From assembly GCF_030814415.1 (NCBI RefSeq), contig NZ_JAUSVB010000001.1:558001-622000 (forward strand): DNA of 64,000 bases, in the 5' to 3' direction. This stretch comes from Cellulomonas humilata. GTDB taxonomy: Bacteria > Actinomycetota > Actinomycetes > Actinomycetales > Cellulomonadaceae. A program made the position numbers and the translations under genes. Shown here piece after piece: positions 13,266 through 22,333 of this stretch (position 1 is the first letter of the stretch; every line of letters starts with the position of its first letter). Below the pieces are notes generated by a model that was not told the DNA's origin, searched no databases, and worked only from the letters and a program-made list of their open reading frames with translations.

Positions 13266-14162
13266 TCACACCGGCTGCAGCGGCTCCAGGTCGAGGGCGA
13301 GGTCGAGGATCGGCGACGAGTGCGTGAGCCCGCCCACCGAGAGGTAGTCGACCCCGGTGGACGCGACCTCGCGCGCACGGTCGAGCGTGAGGTTGCCGGT
13401 GGCCTCGAGCTCGACACGCGGGTCGACGGCCCGCACCGCCGCGACGACCTCCGCCAGCAGCGGCGTCGGCATGTTGTCGAGGAGGAGGAAGCGCGCACCC
13501 GCGCCGACGGCCTCCAGCGCCTGGTCGAGGGTGTCGGCCTCCACCTGGATGGTCACGTCGGGGAACCGCGTGCGCACGGCCTCGATCGCAGCCGCCACCG
13601 ACCCCGCGGCGACCACGTGGTTGTCCTTGACCATCGCCACGTCGTACAGGCCCATGCGCTTGTTGGTCCCGCCGCCGCAGCGCACCGCGTACTTCTCCAG
13701 CGCCCGCAGGCCCGGGGTCGTCTTGCGCGTGTCCAGGACGAGCGCGCCCGTCCCCTCCAGCGCGTCCGCCCAGCGGCGCGTGTGAGTGGCGACGCCCGAC
13801 GCCCGCGACGCGAGGTTGAGCAGCGTCCGTTCCGCGACGAGGAGCACCTGGACGGGACCGGTCAGCACGGCCAGCACGTCCCCGCGGGCGACCCGGGTGC
13901 CGTCGGCGACGCGCTGGTCGACGGACGGGACGGCCAGCCCGAGACGCGCGGCGACCTGGCCGACGACCTCCGGAGCCACCACCAGCCCGGCGACGACCCC
14001 GTCCTGGCGCGCGACGAGGTCCGCCGCGCCGACCGCGTCGGCGGGGATCGTCGACTGCGTCGTGACGTCCCGCCCCGGCGCCGGGCCGAGATCCTCGTCC
14101 AGCGCCACCGCGACCGTGCGGGTGATCCAGGCGGGGTCCAGGGCGAGGGTCGGGGAGGTCAC
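13266..14162 (-). CDS. nadC: Quinolinate phosphoribosyltransferase (carboxylating)
   Basis: 298 residues from the GTG at 14162, which has TACCGT 6 nt upstream; the frame is open further upstream but reads into the xylanase terminator region. It joins quinolinate to PRPP to give nicotinate mononucleotide, the third step of de novo NAD synthesis. Seen: N-terminal ALDEDLG, LDTRKTTPGLRALEKYAV with the PRPP/quinolinate-binding Arg and Lys residues, CGGGTNKRMGLYD, MVKDNHV, IQVEADTLDQALEA and LLDNM. Its partner nadB lies more than 5 kb upstream on the same strand, separated by the CE4-GH10 gene. It ends 47 nt before lysS. Confidence 0.96.
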   Translation of the reverse strand: MTSPTLALDPAWITRTVAVALDEDLGPAPGRDVTTQSTIPADAVGAADLVARQDGVVAGLVVAPEVVGQVAARLGLAVPSVDQRVADGTRVARGDVLAVLTGPVQVLLVAERTLLNLASRASGVATHTRRWADALEGTGALVLDTRKTTPGLRALEKYAVRCGGGTNKRMGLYDVAMVKDNHVVAAGSVAAAIEAVRTRFPDVTIQVEADTLDQALEAVGAGARFLLLDNMPTPLLAEVVAAVRAVDPRVELEATGNLTLDRAREVASTGVDYLSVGGLTHSSPILDLALDLEPLQPV

Positions 14163-14168
14163 GGCGTC

Positions 14169-14174
14169 ACGGTA
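14169..14174 (-). promoter_or_regulatory. -10 box TACCGT for leaderless nadC
   Basis: TACCGT on the minus strand, exactly 6 nt before the GTG at 14162. It gives nadC its own promoter, needed because a terminator now separates it from nadB. Confidence 0.5.
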
Positions 14175-14210
14175 GCGGTCAGGGGCGGTGGCGTACCGCC
14201 CCACCCACAC

Positions 14211-14251
14211 GCACGCCGTCCCGGGGAGACCCCCTCCCCGGGACGGCGTGC
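14211..14251 (-). terminator. Terminator after the CE4-GH10 gene
   Basis: GCACGCCGTCCCGGGGA (14211-14227) and TCCCCGGGACGGCGTGC (14235-14251) form a perfect 17-bp stem with a 7-nt loop. It lies about 50 nt past the stop of the CE4-GH10 gene and just before the nadC promoter. Confidence 0.85.
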
Positions 14252-14303
14252 GGTGCTCACGGGACGACCTCGGCGGGACGGCACGACGCCGACCCCTGGC
14301 CCG

Positions 14304-17300
14304 TCAGCGCGTCTTGACCGGTGCGCTCGTGCTCGGGCTCACGTTGGCGGTGTCGTTCGGGACGAACGTCGCCGTGTACGTGTGCTTGCCCGACGGGACG
14401 GTCCCGATCGCGATGCCGAGCACCACGCTGAGCCGCTTGACCACCTTGGTGCCCTCCCGGATCTCGATCGTGCCCGACGGGATCTTCCCGTTGTTCGTCG
14501 CGACCGTGGCCACGGCGAACGACGGGACGAAGAGGAACCCCGGCGTGACCGTGAGGCCGGTCGTCGTGGTCACCTTCTCCACGACCACCGTCACCACCGC
14601 CGACTCCGAGCCGGACACGGTGTCGTCACCGGCGTACCGGGCGACGACGTCGTAGCTGCCGGCGGGCGTGGACGCCGGCAGCCGCAGGGTCGCCGTGCCG
14701 CCCCGCAGGGTCGCCGTGCCGAGCACGGTGTCACCGGCGACGAACTCGACCGGCCCCGACACGGGGACGTCGGCCGTGACCGTCGCGGTGAGCGTGATCC
14801 GCGACGACGAGCCGAACACCTGGCTCGACGGGGCTGCCGTCAGCGTGGTGGTCGACGACGGGGCGTCCGCCTCGACCAGCTGCAGGACACCCCAGCGGGC
14901 GGTGCTCTGGTAGCCGGCGCCGGTCGGGTCGGCCCAGTTGTGGATCGACGTGCGCGCGCCACCGCTGGCGTCGTTCACCTGGAAGTCGACGCCCTGGAAG
15001 GAGCCGGCGCCGCCGTCCTCGAGGAGGCTGATCGACGCCTCGACGACGTACCCGGTGTCGGTGAGGCGGGTGGCGCTGACCAGTCGGTTCTGCTGGAACG
15101 CCTCGTCGCCGGTGCCGAACGAGACCACGTTGGTCGCGCTGATCCGGATCTGGGTGTCGTCGTACCGGTAGGAGCCGTTCTTGTAGTTGCCCGGGTCCAC
15201 GTAGATCTCGACGGAGTCCTGGATCCACGGGTCGGAGCCCGTGACGTCCACGACGGGGTCGGTGACCTCCGCGAGCACGAACAGCGTGTTGTCCTTCCAG
15301 AGGGTGCGGACCTCCGCGGTCGCGCCGCCGGTGCCGTTGGTCTGCTTGTCGGTCCGGACGGTGGTGGCGTCGGCCCAGGAGGCGTCCTCCTCGCCGTCGA
15401 TCGCGGGCGCCGTCGGGACGGCACCCACCTCGGCGTACGAGAGCGGCTCGATGAGCGTGAGCGTGCCCGTGGCACCCGGCGTGTTCCACGCGACCGTCTC
15501 GGCCCCGTCCGTCACCCGGAGGTCGAACGGCAGCGTGCCGCCCTCCGCCACCGGGGTGGCGAGCGGGAGCTTCACGACGGCCTCGTAGCCGCCGTCGCGC
15601 TCTGTGACGACGCCGTCGACGTCGCCCGAGCCGTCGCGACCGAACGTGACCGTCTGGCCCGCGTAGGCGATCTCGATCGCGTCGGTCGCCTGCACGGACG
15701 CGTCGTCCACCGTGACGTACGCCGTCAGGTTGTCGGGCGCCCAGCGGAGCTGGAAGGCGGTCGAGTCGTCGATGACGTTCAGCGGCAGCTGCGACCACCG
15801 GACGTCCGACGTGGCGTCGTCCAGCGGCACGTCCTCGGCGAAGACGTTCGCCGTGCGCTGCCGGGCCGGCAGCTCGTCGTCGACGATCCCGAAGTAGGCC
15901 GGCTTGGCCTGGAGCAGGTCGTCGAAGACGAGCGGTGCGCCGGAGTCGCTGCGCCAACTGCGGCCGTCGGTGAGGCCCCACACCGTGACCGAGAACAGGT
16001 CCTCGGAGTGCGCCCGGAAGATCCGGAACGCGTCGCGGTAGTAGTAGCCCTGCTCGATGAGCTTGCCGTCGGTCACCGGTGTGCCGGTGGTGACGTCGAG
16101 CTCGGTGACCGCCTGCACGACGGGGAGGTCCTCGAACGCCGTGATGGCCGCCTCCAGCGCGGACACCGGCATCGCGAGGCTCACGTGGAACTGGTGGCCC
16201 ACGCCGTCGACGGGCACACCGCGGGAGAGCAGGCGCTCGACGAGCGCGTGCAGCCGGACCTGCTTGCCGCCCTGCTCGGTGTTGTAGTCGTTGATGAACA
16301 GGGTGATCGGACGGTCGGAACCGGCGGCCGCGAACTCGTCGTTGAACGACTCGTCCGCGTACTGGAACGCCAGGTCGATGAACTCCTCGCCCAGGATCCG
16401 GTACCACTCGCTGCGCCGCAGTCCGTCGGCGAACTCACCGCTGTCGCTGACCACCTCGTTGACCACGTCGAACGCGACCAGCGGGTTGGTGTCGCTGCCG
16501 AACTCGCCGTAGGTGGCGCTCAGGTACTCGGCGACGGCGTGGATGTGCGTCCGCAGCCGGTCCTTGAGGATCTGCTGGTCGGCCTCGCTCGTCGTGAGGG
16601 GAGCGCCCGCCTCGTCCTGGAAGAACCACGCGGGCGTCTGGCTGTGCCAGGCGAGCGTGTGCCCGTACACGGCGATCCCGTTGTCCTGCGCGTACTGCAT
16701 GATCGCGTCGGCCTCGGGATGCGGCGTGAAGTTCTTCTCCGCGTCGTACCAGGCCTCCGGCTTCATGTAGTTCTCGGAGGTGACCTGGTCGAAGTGCCGG
16801 AGCAGGAGCTCCGACTGCGCCCCGGTCTGCTCGCGGCTGTCGATCGCCACGCCGACCGGGAAGTCGACCGTGTCCTTGATGGGCGTCAGGTCCTGCACCT
16901 GCAGCGGGTCCTGGACCTTGACCACGATGTCGTCGACCAGGAAGTCGGACGTGTTGCCGGGGTCGCCGTTCTCCCACGGCGTCTCGAAGTACAGCAGCGC
17001 CGAGTCGGCCGCGGCCATCTGGAACGTGCCGGTGACCTGCACCCACTCGCCGTTCGAGATGCCCGTGAACTGCTTGAGCGTGTCGTACGACGTGCTGGCG
17101 CCGACCGTGCGAGCCAGGCTCAGCCAGATGTCCCCCGCCGTCTGGCCCGGCGCGAACCGCACCCACGCCGAGTACTCGTAGCTGGTACCCGGGATGAGCA
17201 CACCGGTGGCGTCGAAGCCGATGCCGTGACCCTGCGAGGTCCGCTCGGTCAGCAGCGCCGACTGCGCGCCGCCGTGGGCGAGCTCGGCGGTGACGGCCAG

Positions 17301-19076
17301 CGTGCCCTGGCCGGTGTCGGTCGCCCGAGGGACCCAGCCCTGCAGACCGTCCTCGAAGTCGGCGCTGATCACCGCGGTGCCTGGCGGCTGGCTCGGGGCC
17401 AGCGTCACGGCGGGCAGGGTGAACGTCCAGCCCTCGTCGAGGCGCTCCTGGATGACGGTCTTCGCCGCCGCGACGGTGCCGGCCCGCGAGCCGCCACCGT
17501 CGTGCATGAGGACGACCTCGCCGGACTTCATGGCCGTGCGCAACCGCGTGGTGAGGGTGGCCTCGTCCTGGGTCTCCCAGTCGGCGATCGTGTTGATCAC
17601 CGCGAGCGGCTGCATGCCGAGCGCGACGGCCGCGTTCTGGTTGGCGGTCGTCCAGACGCCGTTGGCGGCGCGGAAGAACGGCACCTGCGCCGACGGGTTG
17701 CCCAGGGCGGTCCGGATGATCGTCAGGTTGTCGGCCAGGTCCTCCTCGACCTCCGCCTGCGTGCCGTCGAGCACGTCGTAGGACGTGCCGTGGTTGCAGA
17801 GCGTGTGACCGTCGGCGACGATCCGCTTCAGGATGTCGGCGCCTCCGGTGGCCTGGATGTTCTGGCCGATGACGCAGAACGTCGCGTGGATGTCCTTCTC
17901 GGCGAGGAAGTCGAGCAGCTCGGTGGTGTCGGCGCCGTTGGGGCCGTCGTCGAACGTGAGAGCGGACCGGTTGCCCGTGCCCTGCGCCGCGCTCACCGGG
18001 GTGGTGGTCGGGTTGAGGGCGCCGCCCGGCAGGACGTCCGGGGTCTCCGGCTCCTCGCCGGCCGGGGCCGTGATCGTGAGGTCGTCGACCAGGTACGTGT
18101 ACGGGCCGTCGAGCGCACCCGTTCCGATGTAGACCTGCAGCGTCGCGGGATCGGCGTCGGAGGGCACCGTGTAGGTCCCGGTCACCGTGCTCCACGCGTC
18201 GGCGGTCATCGTGGTGTTGCCCACCCAGGCGTAGGCGGGCTTCACGACGAGACGCACCCCGGCCGAGCCGACCGTCTCCGGAGCGAGCCGCGCCCGCATC
18301 GACAGGGTCAGCTCGGTCCCGGGCTCGACGTCGGCGAACAGTCCGGGCGCGGTCTGGATGCCGTCGAAGTCCTCGGTGCGGTTGGCCACCTGCAGCGCGG
18401 GGTTGCCCTCGACGTCGACCACCGACAGCGTCGCGCCGCCGCTGGCCGCCCAGTCGCTGTAGGTGCCGTCCGTGAAGTCGGTGGACACCAGCGTCTCGTC
18501 GGTCGGCGCCGCGGCGGGTGCGGTGATGACGATGTCGTCGACGAGGTACGTGTACGGGCCGGTCAGAGCACCGGTGCCGACGTAGACCTGCAGCGCGGCG
18601 GGGTCCGCGTCGGCCGGCACCGTGTACGTGCCGGTCACCGTGCTCCAGGCGTCGGCTGTCATGGTCGTGTTCCCCACCCACCCGTAGGCGGGCTTCACGA
18701 CGAGGCGCACCCCGGCCGAGCCGACGGTCTCCGGAGCCAGCCGGGCACGCATCGACAGCGTGAGGACCGTGCCAGGCTCGACGTCCGCGAAGAGACCGGC
18801 GGGCGTCTGGATGCCGTCGAAGTCCTCCGTGCGGTTGGCCACCTGCAGGGCCTGGTTGCCGTCGACGTCGACGAACGACAGCGTCGGGCCGCCGCTCTGG
18901 GTCCAGCCGCCGAGGGTGCCGTCGGCGAAGTCCGTGGACACGAGGGTGGTGTCGGCGGCGAGAGCTGCAGAGCCGGTGGTCAACACAGCGGCCGGGACCG
19001 CAGCAACAGCGAGGGCGGTGGCGAGTGCCACACCGATAGTTTCGAAACGGTTCCGTGGCGATCGTGCGTATCTCAT
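14304..19076 (-). CDS. Secreted bifunctional CE4 deacetylase / GH10 endo-xylanase with carbohydrate-binding modules
   Basis: 1590 residues. AAAGGAG lies 6-7 nt before the ATG at 19076. Order: signal peptide (1-40, ending ALA-AD); two nearly identical CBM4_9-like modules (about 42-183 and 190-332); a NodB/CE4 polysaccharide deacetylase (about 365-555) with TFDDGP (Asp376 base, Asp377 metal) and the metal pair His424/His429; a CBM22-like module (about 565-720); a GH10 xylanase (about 735-1065) with acid/base Glu874 in VVNEVV and nucleophile Glu992 in TELDV; a CBM9-like region (about 1090-1400); and two Ig-like Big_3 repeats. It would remove acetyl groups from xylan and cut the backbone outside the cell. 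It sits between nadB and nadC with its own upstream motifs and terminator, as if inserted there. Confidence 0.95.
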   Translation of the reverse strand: MRYARSPRNRFETIGVALATALAVAAVPAAVLTTGSAALAADTTLVSTDFADGTLGGWTQSGGPTLSFVDVDGNQALQVANRTEDFDGIQTPAGLFADVEPGTVLTLSMRARLAPETVGSAGVRLVVKPAYGWVGNTTMTADAWSTVTGTYTVPADADPAALQVYVGTGALTGPYTYLVDDIVITAPAAAPTDETLVSTDFTDGTYSDWAASGGATLSVVDVEGNPALQVANRTEDFDGIQTAPGLFADVEPGTELTLSMRARLAPETVGSAGVRLVVKPAYAWVGNTTMTADAWSTVTGTYTVPSDADPATLQVYIGTGALDGPYTYLVDDLTITAPAGEEPETPDVLPGGALNPTTTPVSAAQGTGNRSALTFDDGPNGADTTELLDFLAEKDIHATFCVIGQNIQATGGADILKRIVADGHTLCNHGTSYDVLDGTQAEVEEDLADNLTIIRTALGNPSAQVPFFRAANGVWTTANQNAAVALGMQPLAVINTIADWETQDEATLTTRLRTAMKSGEVVLMHDGGGSRAGTVAAAKTVIQERLDEGWTFTLPAVTLAPSQPPGTAVISADFEDGLQGWVPRATDTGQGTLAVTAELAHGGAQSALLTERTSQGHGIGFDATGVLIPGTSYEYSAWVRFAPGQTAGDIWLSLARTVGASTSYDTLKQFTGISNGEWVQVTGTFQMAAADSALLYFETPWENGDPGNTSDFLVDDIVVKVQDPLQVQDLTPIKDTVDFPVGVAIDSREQTGAQSELLLRHFDQVTSENYMKPEAWYDAEKNFTPHPEADAIMQYAQDNGIAVYGHTLAWHSQTPAWFFQDEAGAPLTTSEADQQILKDRLRTHIHAVAEYLSATYGEFGSDTNPLVAFDVVNEVVSDSGEFADGLRRSEWYRILGEEFIDLAFQYADESFNDEFAAAGSDRPITLFINDYNTEQGGKQVRLHALVERLLSRGVPVDGVGHQFHVSLAMPVSALEAAITAFEDLPVVQAVTELDVTTGTPVTDGKLIEQGYYYRDAFRIFRAHSEDLFSVTVWGLTDGRSWRSDSGAPLVFDDLLQAKPAYFGIVDDELPARQRTANVFAEDVPLDDATSDVRWSQLPLNVIDDSTAFQLRWAPDNLTAYVTVDDASVQATDAIEIAYAGQTVTFGRDGSGDVDGVVTERDGGYEAVVKLPLATPVAEGGTLPFDLRVTDGAETVAWNTPGATGTLTLIEPLSYAEVGAVPTAPAIDGEEDASWADATTVRTDKQTNGTGGATAEVRTLWKDNTLFVLAEVTDPVVDVTGSDPWIQDSVEIYVDPGNYKNGSYRYDDTQIRISATNVVSFGTGDEAFQQNRLVSATRLTDTGYVVEASISLLEDGGAGSFQGVDFQVNDASGGARTSIHNWADPTGAGYQSTARWGVLQLVEADAPSSTTTLTAAPSSQVFGSSSRITLTATVTADVPVSGPVEFVAGDTVLGTATLRGGTATLRLPASTPAGSYDVVARYAGDDTVSGSESAVVTVVVEKVTTTTGLTVTPGFLFVPSFAVATVATNNGKIPSGTIEIREGTKVVKRLSVVLGIAIGTVPSGKHTYTATFVPNDTANVSPSTSAPVKTR
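18062..18953 (-). repeat. Tandem duplication of a CBM-encoding module inside the CE4-GH10 gene
   Basis: The first two CBM4_9-like modules are near copies. Both contain LQVANRTEDFDGIQT, RARLAPETVGSAGVRLVVKP, WSTVTGTYTVP and a VDD-ITAP ending, with only scattered differences. This points to a fairly recent in-frame duplication. Confidence 0.85.
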
Positions 19077-19212
19077 CGACGCTCCTTTGCGCAGACGTAT
19101 GCCCTGTTTCAGGCGATCCTTTGCAGAGGGTAAGCAGCGCGCGCACAGGAGACCAGTGCTGGAGGTATCGAAACTATCTATCGGTATCGATCGTTATGCC
19201 GATAGTGTCGGA
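19035..19212. promoter_or_regulatory. Three copies of GATAGTKTCGR around the start of the CE4-GH10 gene
   Basis: GATAGTTTCGA lies at 19035-19045, overlapping the perfect palindrome GTTTCGAAAC (19039-19048) inside codons 10-13. Its exact reverse complement TCGAAACTATC lies at 19168-19178, and a variant GATAGTGTCGG at 19201-19211. ATCGGTAT and ATGCCGAT form a further near inverted repeat between the last two. GAAA/TTTC palindromes are typical of LacI-family control of xylan genes in actinobacteria, so these are candidate operators for substrate-induced expression, perhaps with DNA looping. Confidence 0.5.
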
Positions 19213-19287
19213 ATTCACTCAGGCGAGTGAGGACCGCCGCGTGCCCTACCTGGCTCGCCGCGCCGGACAACCGTCGACCGGTCGGGC

Positions 19288-20982
19288 TCAGGTCAGCGGC
19301 GCGCGACGCGAGACGAGGTCGCCCTTGGCGTCCAGCGAGAGCTCCAGGCGAACCCGCCACGACGGGTCCGTCGCCGGGAAGTCGCTGCGCGCATGCCCAC
19401 CGCGGCTCTCCTCGCGCTCCAGCGCCGCGGCGGTCAGCACGGTCGCCACCTGGTGCACGTTCGTCGTCTCCCACTCGGCGACCTGCGGGGCTGCCAGGCG
19501 GCGGCCCTCGTCGGTGCGCAGGTGCGCGTCGGTCGGGACCGCCTCGAGCGCGGCCACAGCTCGGCGCAGGCCGTCGCCGGAGCGCAGCGGGCCGGGGCCG
19601 TCGGACGCGATCCGCTGCACCCGGGCGCGGGACGCGGCCGCGACCAGGGCCTCGTCGCCCGGTCGCGCGACCGGCTCGAGCGGACGCAACGCACCCTGCT
19701 TCACCTGCGCGGCGATGTGCCGGGCCGCGCGGGTGGCGAACACCAGGCCTTCGAGCAGGGAGTTCGACGCGAGGCGGTTGGCGCCGTGCACCCCGGTGCA
19801 GGCGGTCTCCCCCACCGCGTACAAGCCGGGCAGGCTGGTGCGGCCGACGAGGTCCGTGACGACGCCGCCCGAGTGGTAGTGCTGCGCGGGGGCGACGGGG
19901 ACCAGGTCGGTGGTCATGTCGATGCCGTGCTCGAGCAGACGCTCGTTGATCGTGGGGAAGCGCGAGCGCAGGAACTCGTCGCCGAGGTGCCGGGCGTCGA
20001 GCCAGACGTGGTCGGCCCCGGTCTGCGTCATCCGCCGGACGATCGCGTGCGCGACGACGTCCCGGGGGGCGAGCTCGGCCATCGGGTGCACGTCGGGCAT
20101 GAACCGCACGCCGTCCGTGTCCAGCAGCAGCGCACCCTCGCCGCGCACCGCCTCGGACACCAGGGTCAGCTGCCCCTTCACGCCCGAGCCGAGCCAGAGC
20201 ACGGTCGGGTGGAACTGCACGAACTCGACGTCGCCCAGCACCGCCCCGGCGCGCAGGGCCGCAGCGATCCCGTCGCCGGTCGCCTGCGCGGGGTTGGTGG
20301 ACGAGCGGTACACCTGGCCGATGCCACCGGTGGCCAGCACGACCGCGCGGCCCAGGGCCGCGCCGACGCCGTCGCGCTGCCCCTCGCCGATCACGTGCAG
20401 CGTCACGCCGCAGGCGCGCCCGGGCCTGCCGTCCGGTCCGGGCGGACCCGTGAGCACGTCGAGGACGAGCGCGTGCTCGATGACCTCGATGCCCGGGTCG
20501 TCGCGCACGGCCTCGATCTGCGCGACGAGCGCGCGGGAGATCTCCGCCCCCGTCGCGTCGCCGCCCGCGTGCGCGATGCGGTCCGCATGGTGCCCACCCT
20601 CGCGCGTCAGCGAGATGCTGCCGTCTGCGGTCGTGTCGAACACGGCACCGCGCGCGACGAGCTCGCGGACGCGCCGCGGGCCCTCGGTGACCAGCACCTC
20701 GACCGCCCGCGGGTCACACAGACCGGCGCCGGCGACCAGGGTGTCCTGCAGGTGCGCGGCTGGCGAGTCGGACGGGTCCAGCGCGGCCGCGATGCCGCCC
20801 TGCGCCCACACGGTCGACCCCGACGCGAGGATGTCCTTGGTGACCAGCAGGACGCGGGGCACCCGGGTGCGCAGCTCGAGCGCCGCGGTCAGGCCCGCGA
20901 TGCCGGAGCCGACGACGACCGCGTCGGCCTCGACGGTCCAGCCCGGTTCCGGGGCCGCCAGCCGGGTGGCGAGGCGGGTCAC
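19288..20982 (-). CDS. nadB: L-aspartate oxidase
   Basis: 564 residues from the GTG at 20982, which overlaps the panD stop in GTGA. This FAD enzyme oxidises L-aspartate to iminoaspartate, the first step of de novo NAD synthesis. Seen: [19 protein letters not shown] (FAD dinucleotide fold), [34 protein letters not shown] (active-site loop), QFHPTVLW and [20 protein letters not shown], then the C-terminal helical domain with MWxxAGV-type residues weakly kept. It ends the long minus-strand pan-nad operon. NadA is not in the window, and nadC lies beyond the CE4-GH10 gene. Confidence 0.96.
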   Translation of the reverse strand: MTRLATRLAAPEPGWTVEADAVVVGSGIAGLTAALELRTRVPRVLLVTKDILASGSTVWAQGGIAAALDPSDSPAAHLQDTLVAGAGLCDPRAVEVLVTEGPRRVRELVARGAVFDTTADGSISLTREGGHHADRIAHAGGDATGAEISRALVAQIEAVRDDPGIEVIEHALVLDVLTGPPGPDGRPGRACGVTLHVIGEGQRDGVGAALGRAVVLATGGIGQVYRSSTNPAQATGDGIAAALRAGAVLGDVEFVQFHPTVLWLGSGVKGQLTLVSEAVRGEGALLLDTDGVRFMPDVHPMAELAPRDVVAHAIVRRMTQTGADHVWLDARHLGDEFLRSRFPTINERLLEHGIDMTTDLVPVAPAQHYHSGGVVTDLVGRTSLPGLYAVGETACTGVHGANRLASNSLLEGLVFATRAARHIAAQVKQGALRPLEPVARPGDEALVAAASRARVQRIASDGPGPLRSGDGLRRAVAALEAVPTDAHLRTDEGRRLAAPQVAEWETTNVHQVATVLTAAALEREESRGGHARSDFPATDPSWRVRLELSLDAKGDLVSRRAPLT

Positions 20983-21431
20983 CGAGCGACCGTCGCGCGG
21001 CCCTCGGCGAACGGCAGCCCGCTCGGCTGCAACCCTGACCAGTCGTCCGGGACCTGTCCGGGGTCGTCCCCGACCGACACGATCCGGTTGGCGTCGTCCA
21101 CCAGGACGACATGCGGCTCGTAGGTGCGGGACTCGGCGTCCGACAGCTGCCCGTACGCGATGAGGATGACGACGTCGCCCGGGTGCACCAGGTGCGCGGC
21201 GGCGCCGTTGATGCAGACCTGCCCCGACCCCGGCTCGCCCGCGATGGCGTACGTGGTCAGCCGGGCGCCGTTGGTGACGTCGACGACGTCCACCTGCTGG
21301 CCCGGCAGCACGTCCGCCGCGGCGAGCAGGTCCGCGTCGACGGTGATCGACCCGACGTAGTGCAGGTCCGCCTGGGTCACGGTGGCGCGATGGATCTTGC
21401 CGGTCATCATCGTGCGCACCAGAGACGTCAC
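20979..21431 (-). CDS. panD: Aspartate 1-decarboxylase (pyruvoyl type)
   Basis: 150 residues from the GTG at 21431, overlapping the panC stop in GTGA. It decarboxylates L-aspartate to beta-alanine for pantothenate. The pro-enzyme cleaves itself at Gly27-Ser28 in [19 protein letters not shown], making a pyruvoyl group on the new Ser28 end. The active-site block [21 protein letters not shown] is intact. The C-terminal tail after [11 protein letters not shown] is slightly longer than in E. coli, as is usual in actinobacteria. Lies between panC and nadB, both coupled by 4-nt overlaps. Confidence 0.96.
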   Translation of the reverse strand: MTSLVRTMMTGKIHRATVTQADLHYVGSITVDADLLAAADVLPGQQVDVVDVTNGARLTTYAIAGEPGSGQVCINGAAAHLVHPGDVVILIAYGQLSDAESRTYEPHVVLVDDANRIVSVGDDPGQVPDDWSGLQPSGLPFAEGRATVAR

Positions 21432-22333
21432 GCGCCCACCTCCACGATCGCGTTGTCGATGAGCCGTGTCGTCCCGACGGTCGCCGCGACCAGCAGCAGG
21501 GCCTCGCCGACGAACTCCGCGGGCACCTCGGCGAACGTCACCGGGTCCACCAGCGCGACGTAGTCGACGTCGGTCCCCGCGAGCGCAGCCCGCGCGCTCC
21601 CGCGGATCTGGTCCGCACTGCCCCGGGCTCGCAGCGCCCGGGAGAGCCCGAGGGCCTGGCGCCGCTCGTCGGCGCTCAGGTAGGCGTTCCGGCTGGACAG
21701 GGCGATCCCGTCGTCGTCGCGGATGATCGGCGCGGCCTCGACCGTGACCGGCACGTCGAGGTCGCGGACCATCCGGCGCACCGCGGCCAGCTGCTGCGCG
21801 TCCTTGGCACCGAACAGCGCGACCTCCGGACGCGTCAGGTGCAGGAGCTTGAGCACGACCGTGAGGACGCCGTCCAGGTGACCCGGCCGGCTGACCCCCT
21901 CGAGCACGTCCCCGATGTCCCCCGCGCTCACGCGCACGATCGGGTCGCCGTCCGGGTACACGACCTCGGGACCGGGGGCGAAGACGATGTCGTCGGGACC
22001 CAGCAGCCCCGGACCGGACAGCAGCGCGAGGTCGCGCTGCAGGTCACGCGGGTACCGGGCGAGGTCCTCGGACGGCGCGAACTGCAGCGGGTTGACGAAG
22101 ATCGTCACGACGACGGCGTCCGCCAGCTCCCGTGCGCGCGCGACCAGCGAGAGGTGGCCGGCGTGCAGGGCACCCATGGTCATCACGACCGCCCGCCGGT
22201 GCGGGCGGGCGGAGTGCGCGGTCCCCGCGTACCCCTCGGTGCGCGGCACGGCCTGCACGTCCTGCACGGCGAGCGCCGCCGCCAGCGCCTCGCGCGTGTG
22301 CACGAGGGTCGGCGTCGTGGTCTGCGTGGTCAT
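21428..22333 (-). CDS. panC: Pantothenate synthetase
   Basis: 301 residues; the ATG at 22333 overlaps the stop of the DUF2520 gene in ATGA. It joins pantoate and beta-alanine with ATP to make pantothenate. Motifs: [16 protein letters not shown] (ATP-binding, HxGH type), [46 protein letters not shown] and LSSRNAYLS. An N-terminal insertion of about 20 residues ([18 protein letters not shown]) precedes the catalytic core and is not usual in PanC. The panC-panD pair supplies coenzyme A precursors. Confidence 0.96.
   Translation of the reverse strand: MTTQTTTPTLVHTREALAAALAVQDVQAVPRTEGYAGTAHSARPHRRAVVMTMGALHAGHLSLVARARELADAVVVTIFVNPLQFAPSEDLARYPRDLQRDLALLSGPGLLGPDDIVFAPGPEVVYPDGDPIVRVSAGDIGDVLEGVSRPGHLDGVLTVVLKLLHLTRPEVALFGAKDAQQLAAVRRMVRDLDVPVTVEAAPIIRDDDGIALSSRNAYLSADERRQALGLSRALRARGSADQIRGSARAALAGTDVDYVALVDPVTFAEVPAEFVGEALLLVAATVGTTRLIDNAIVEVGA

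Noticed and set aside
13188..19133. 1981-codon plus-strand open frame across nadC and the CE4-GH10 gene
   Set aside because: It runs antisense through two well-supported genes and has no recognisable domain.
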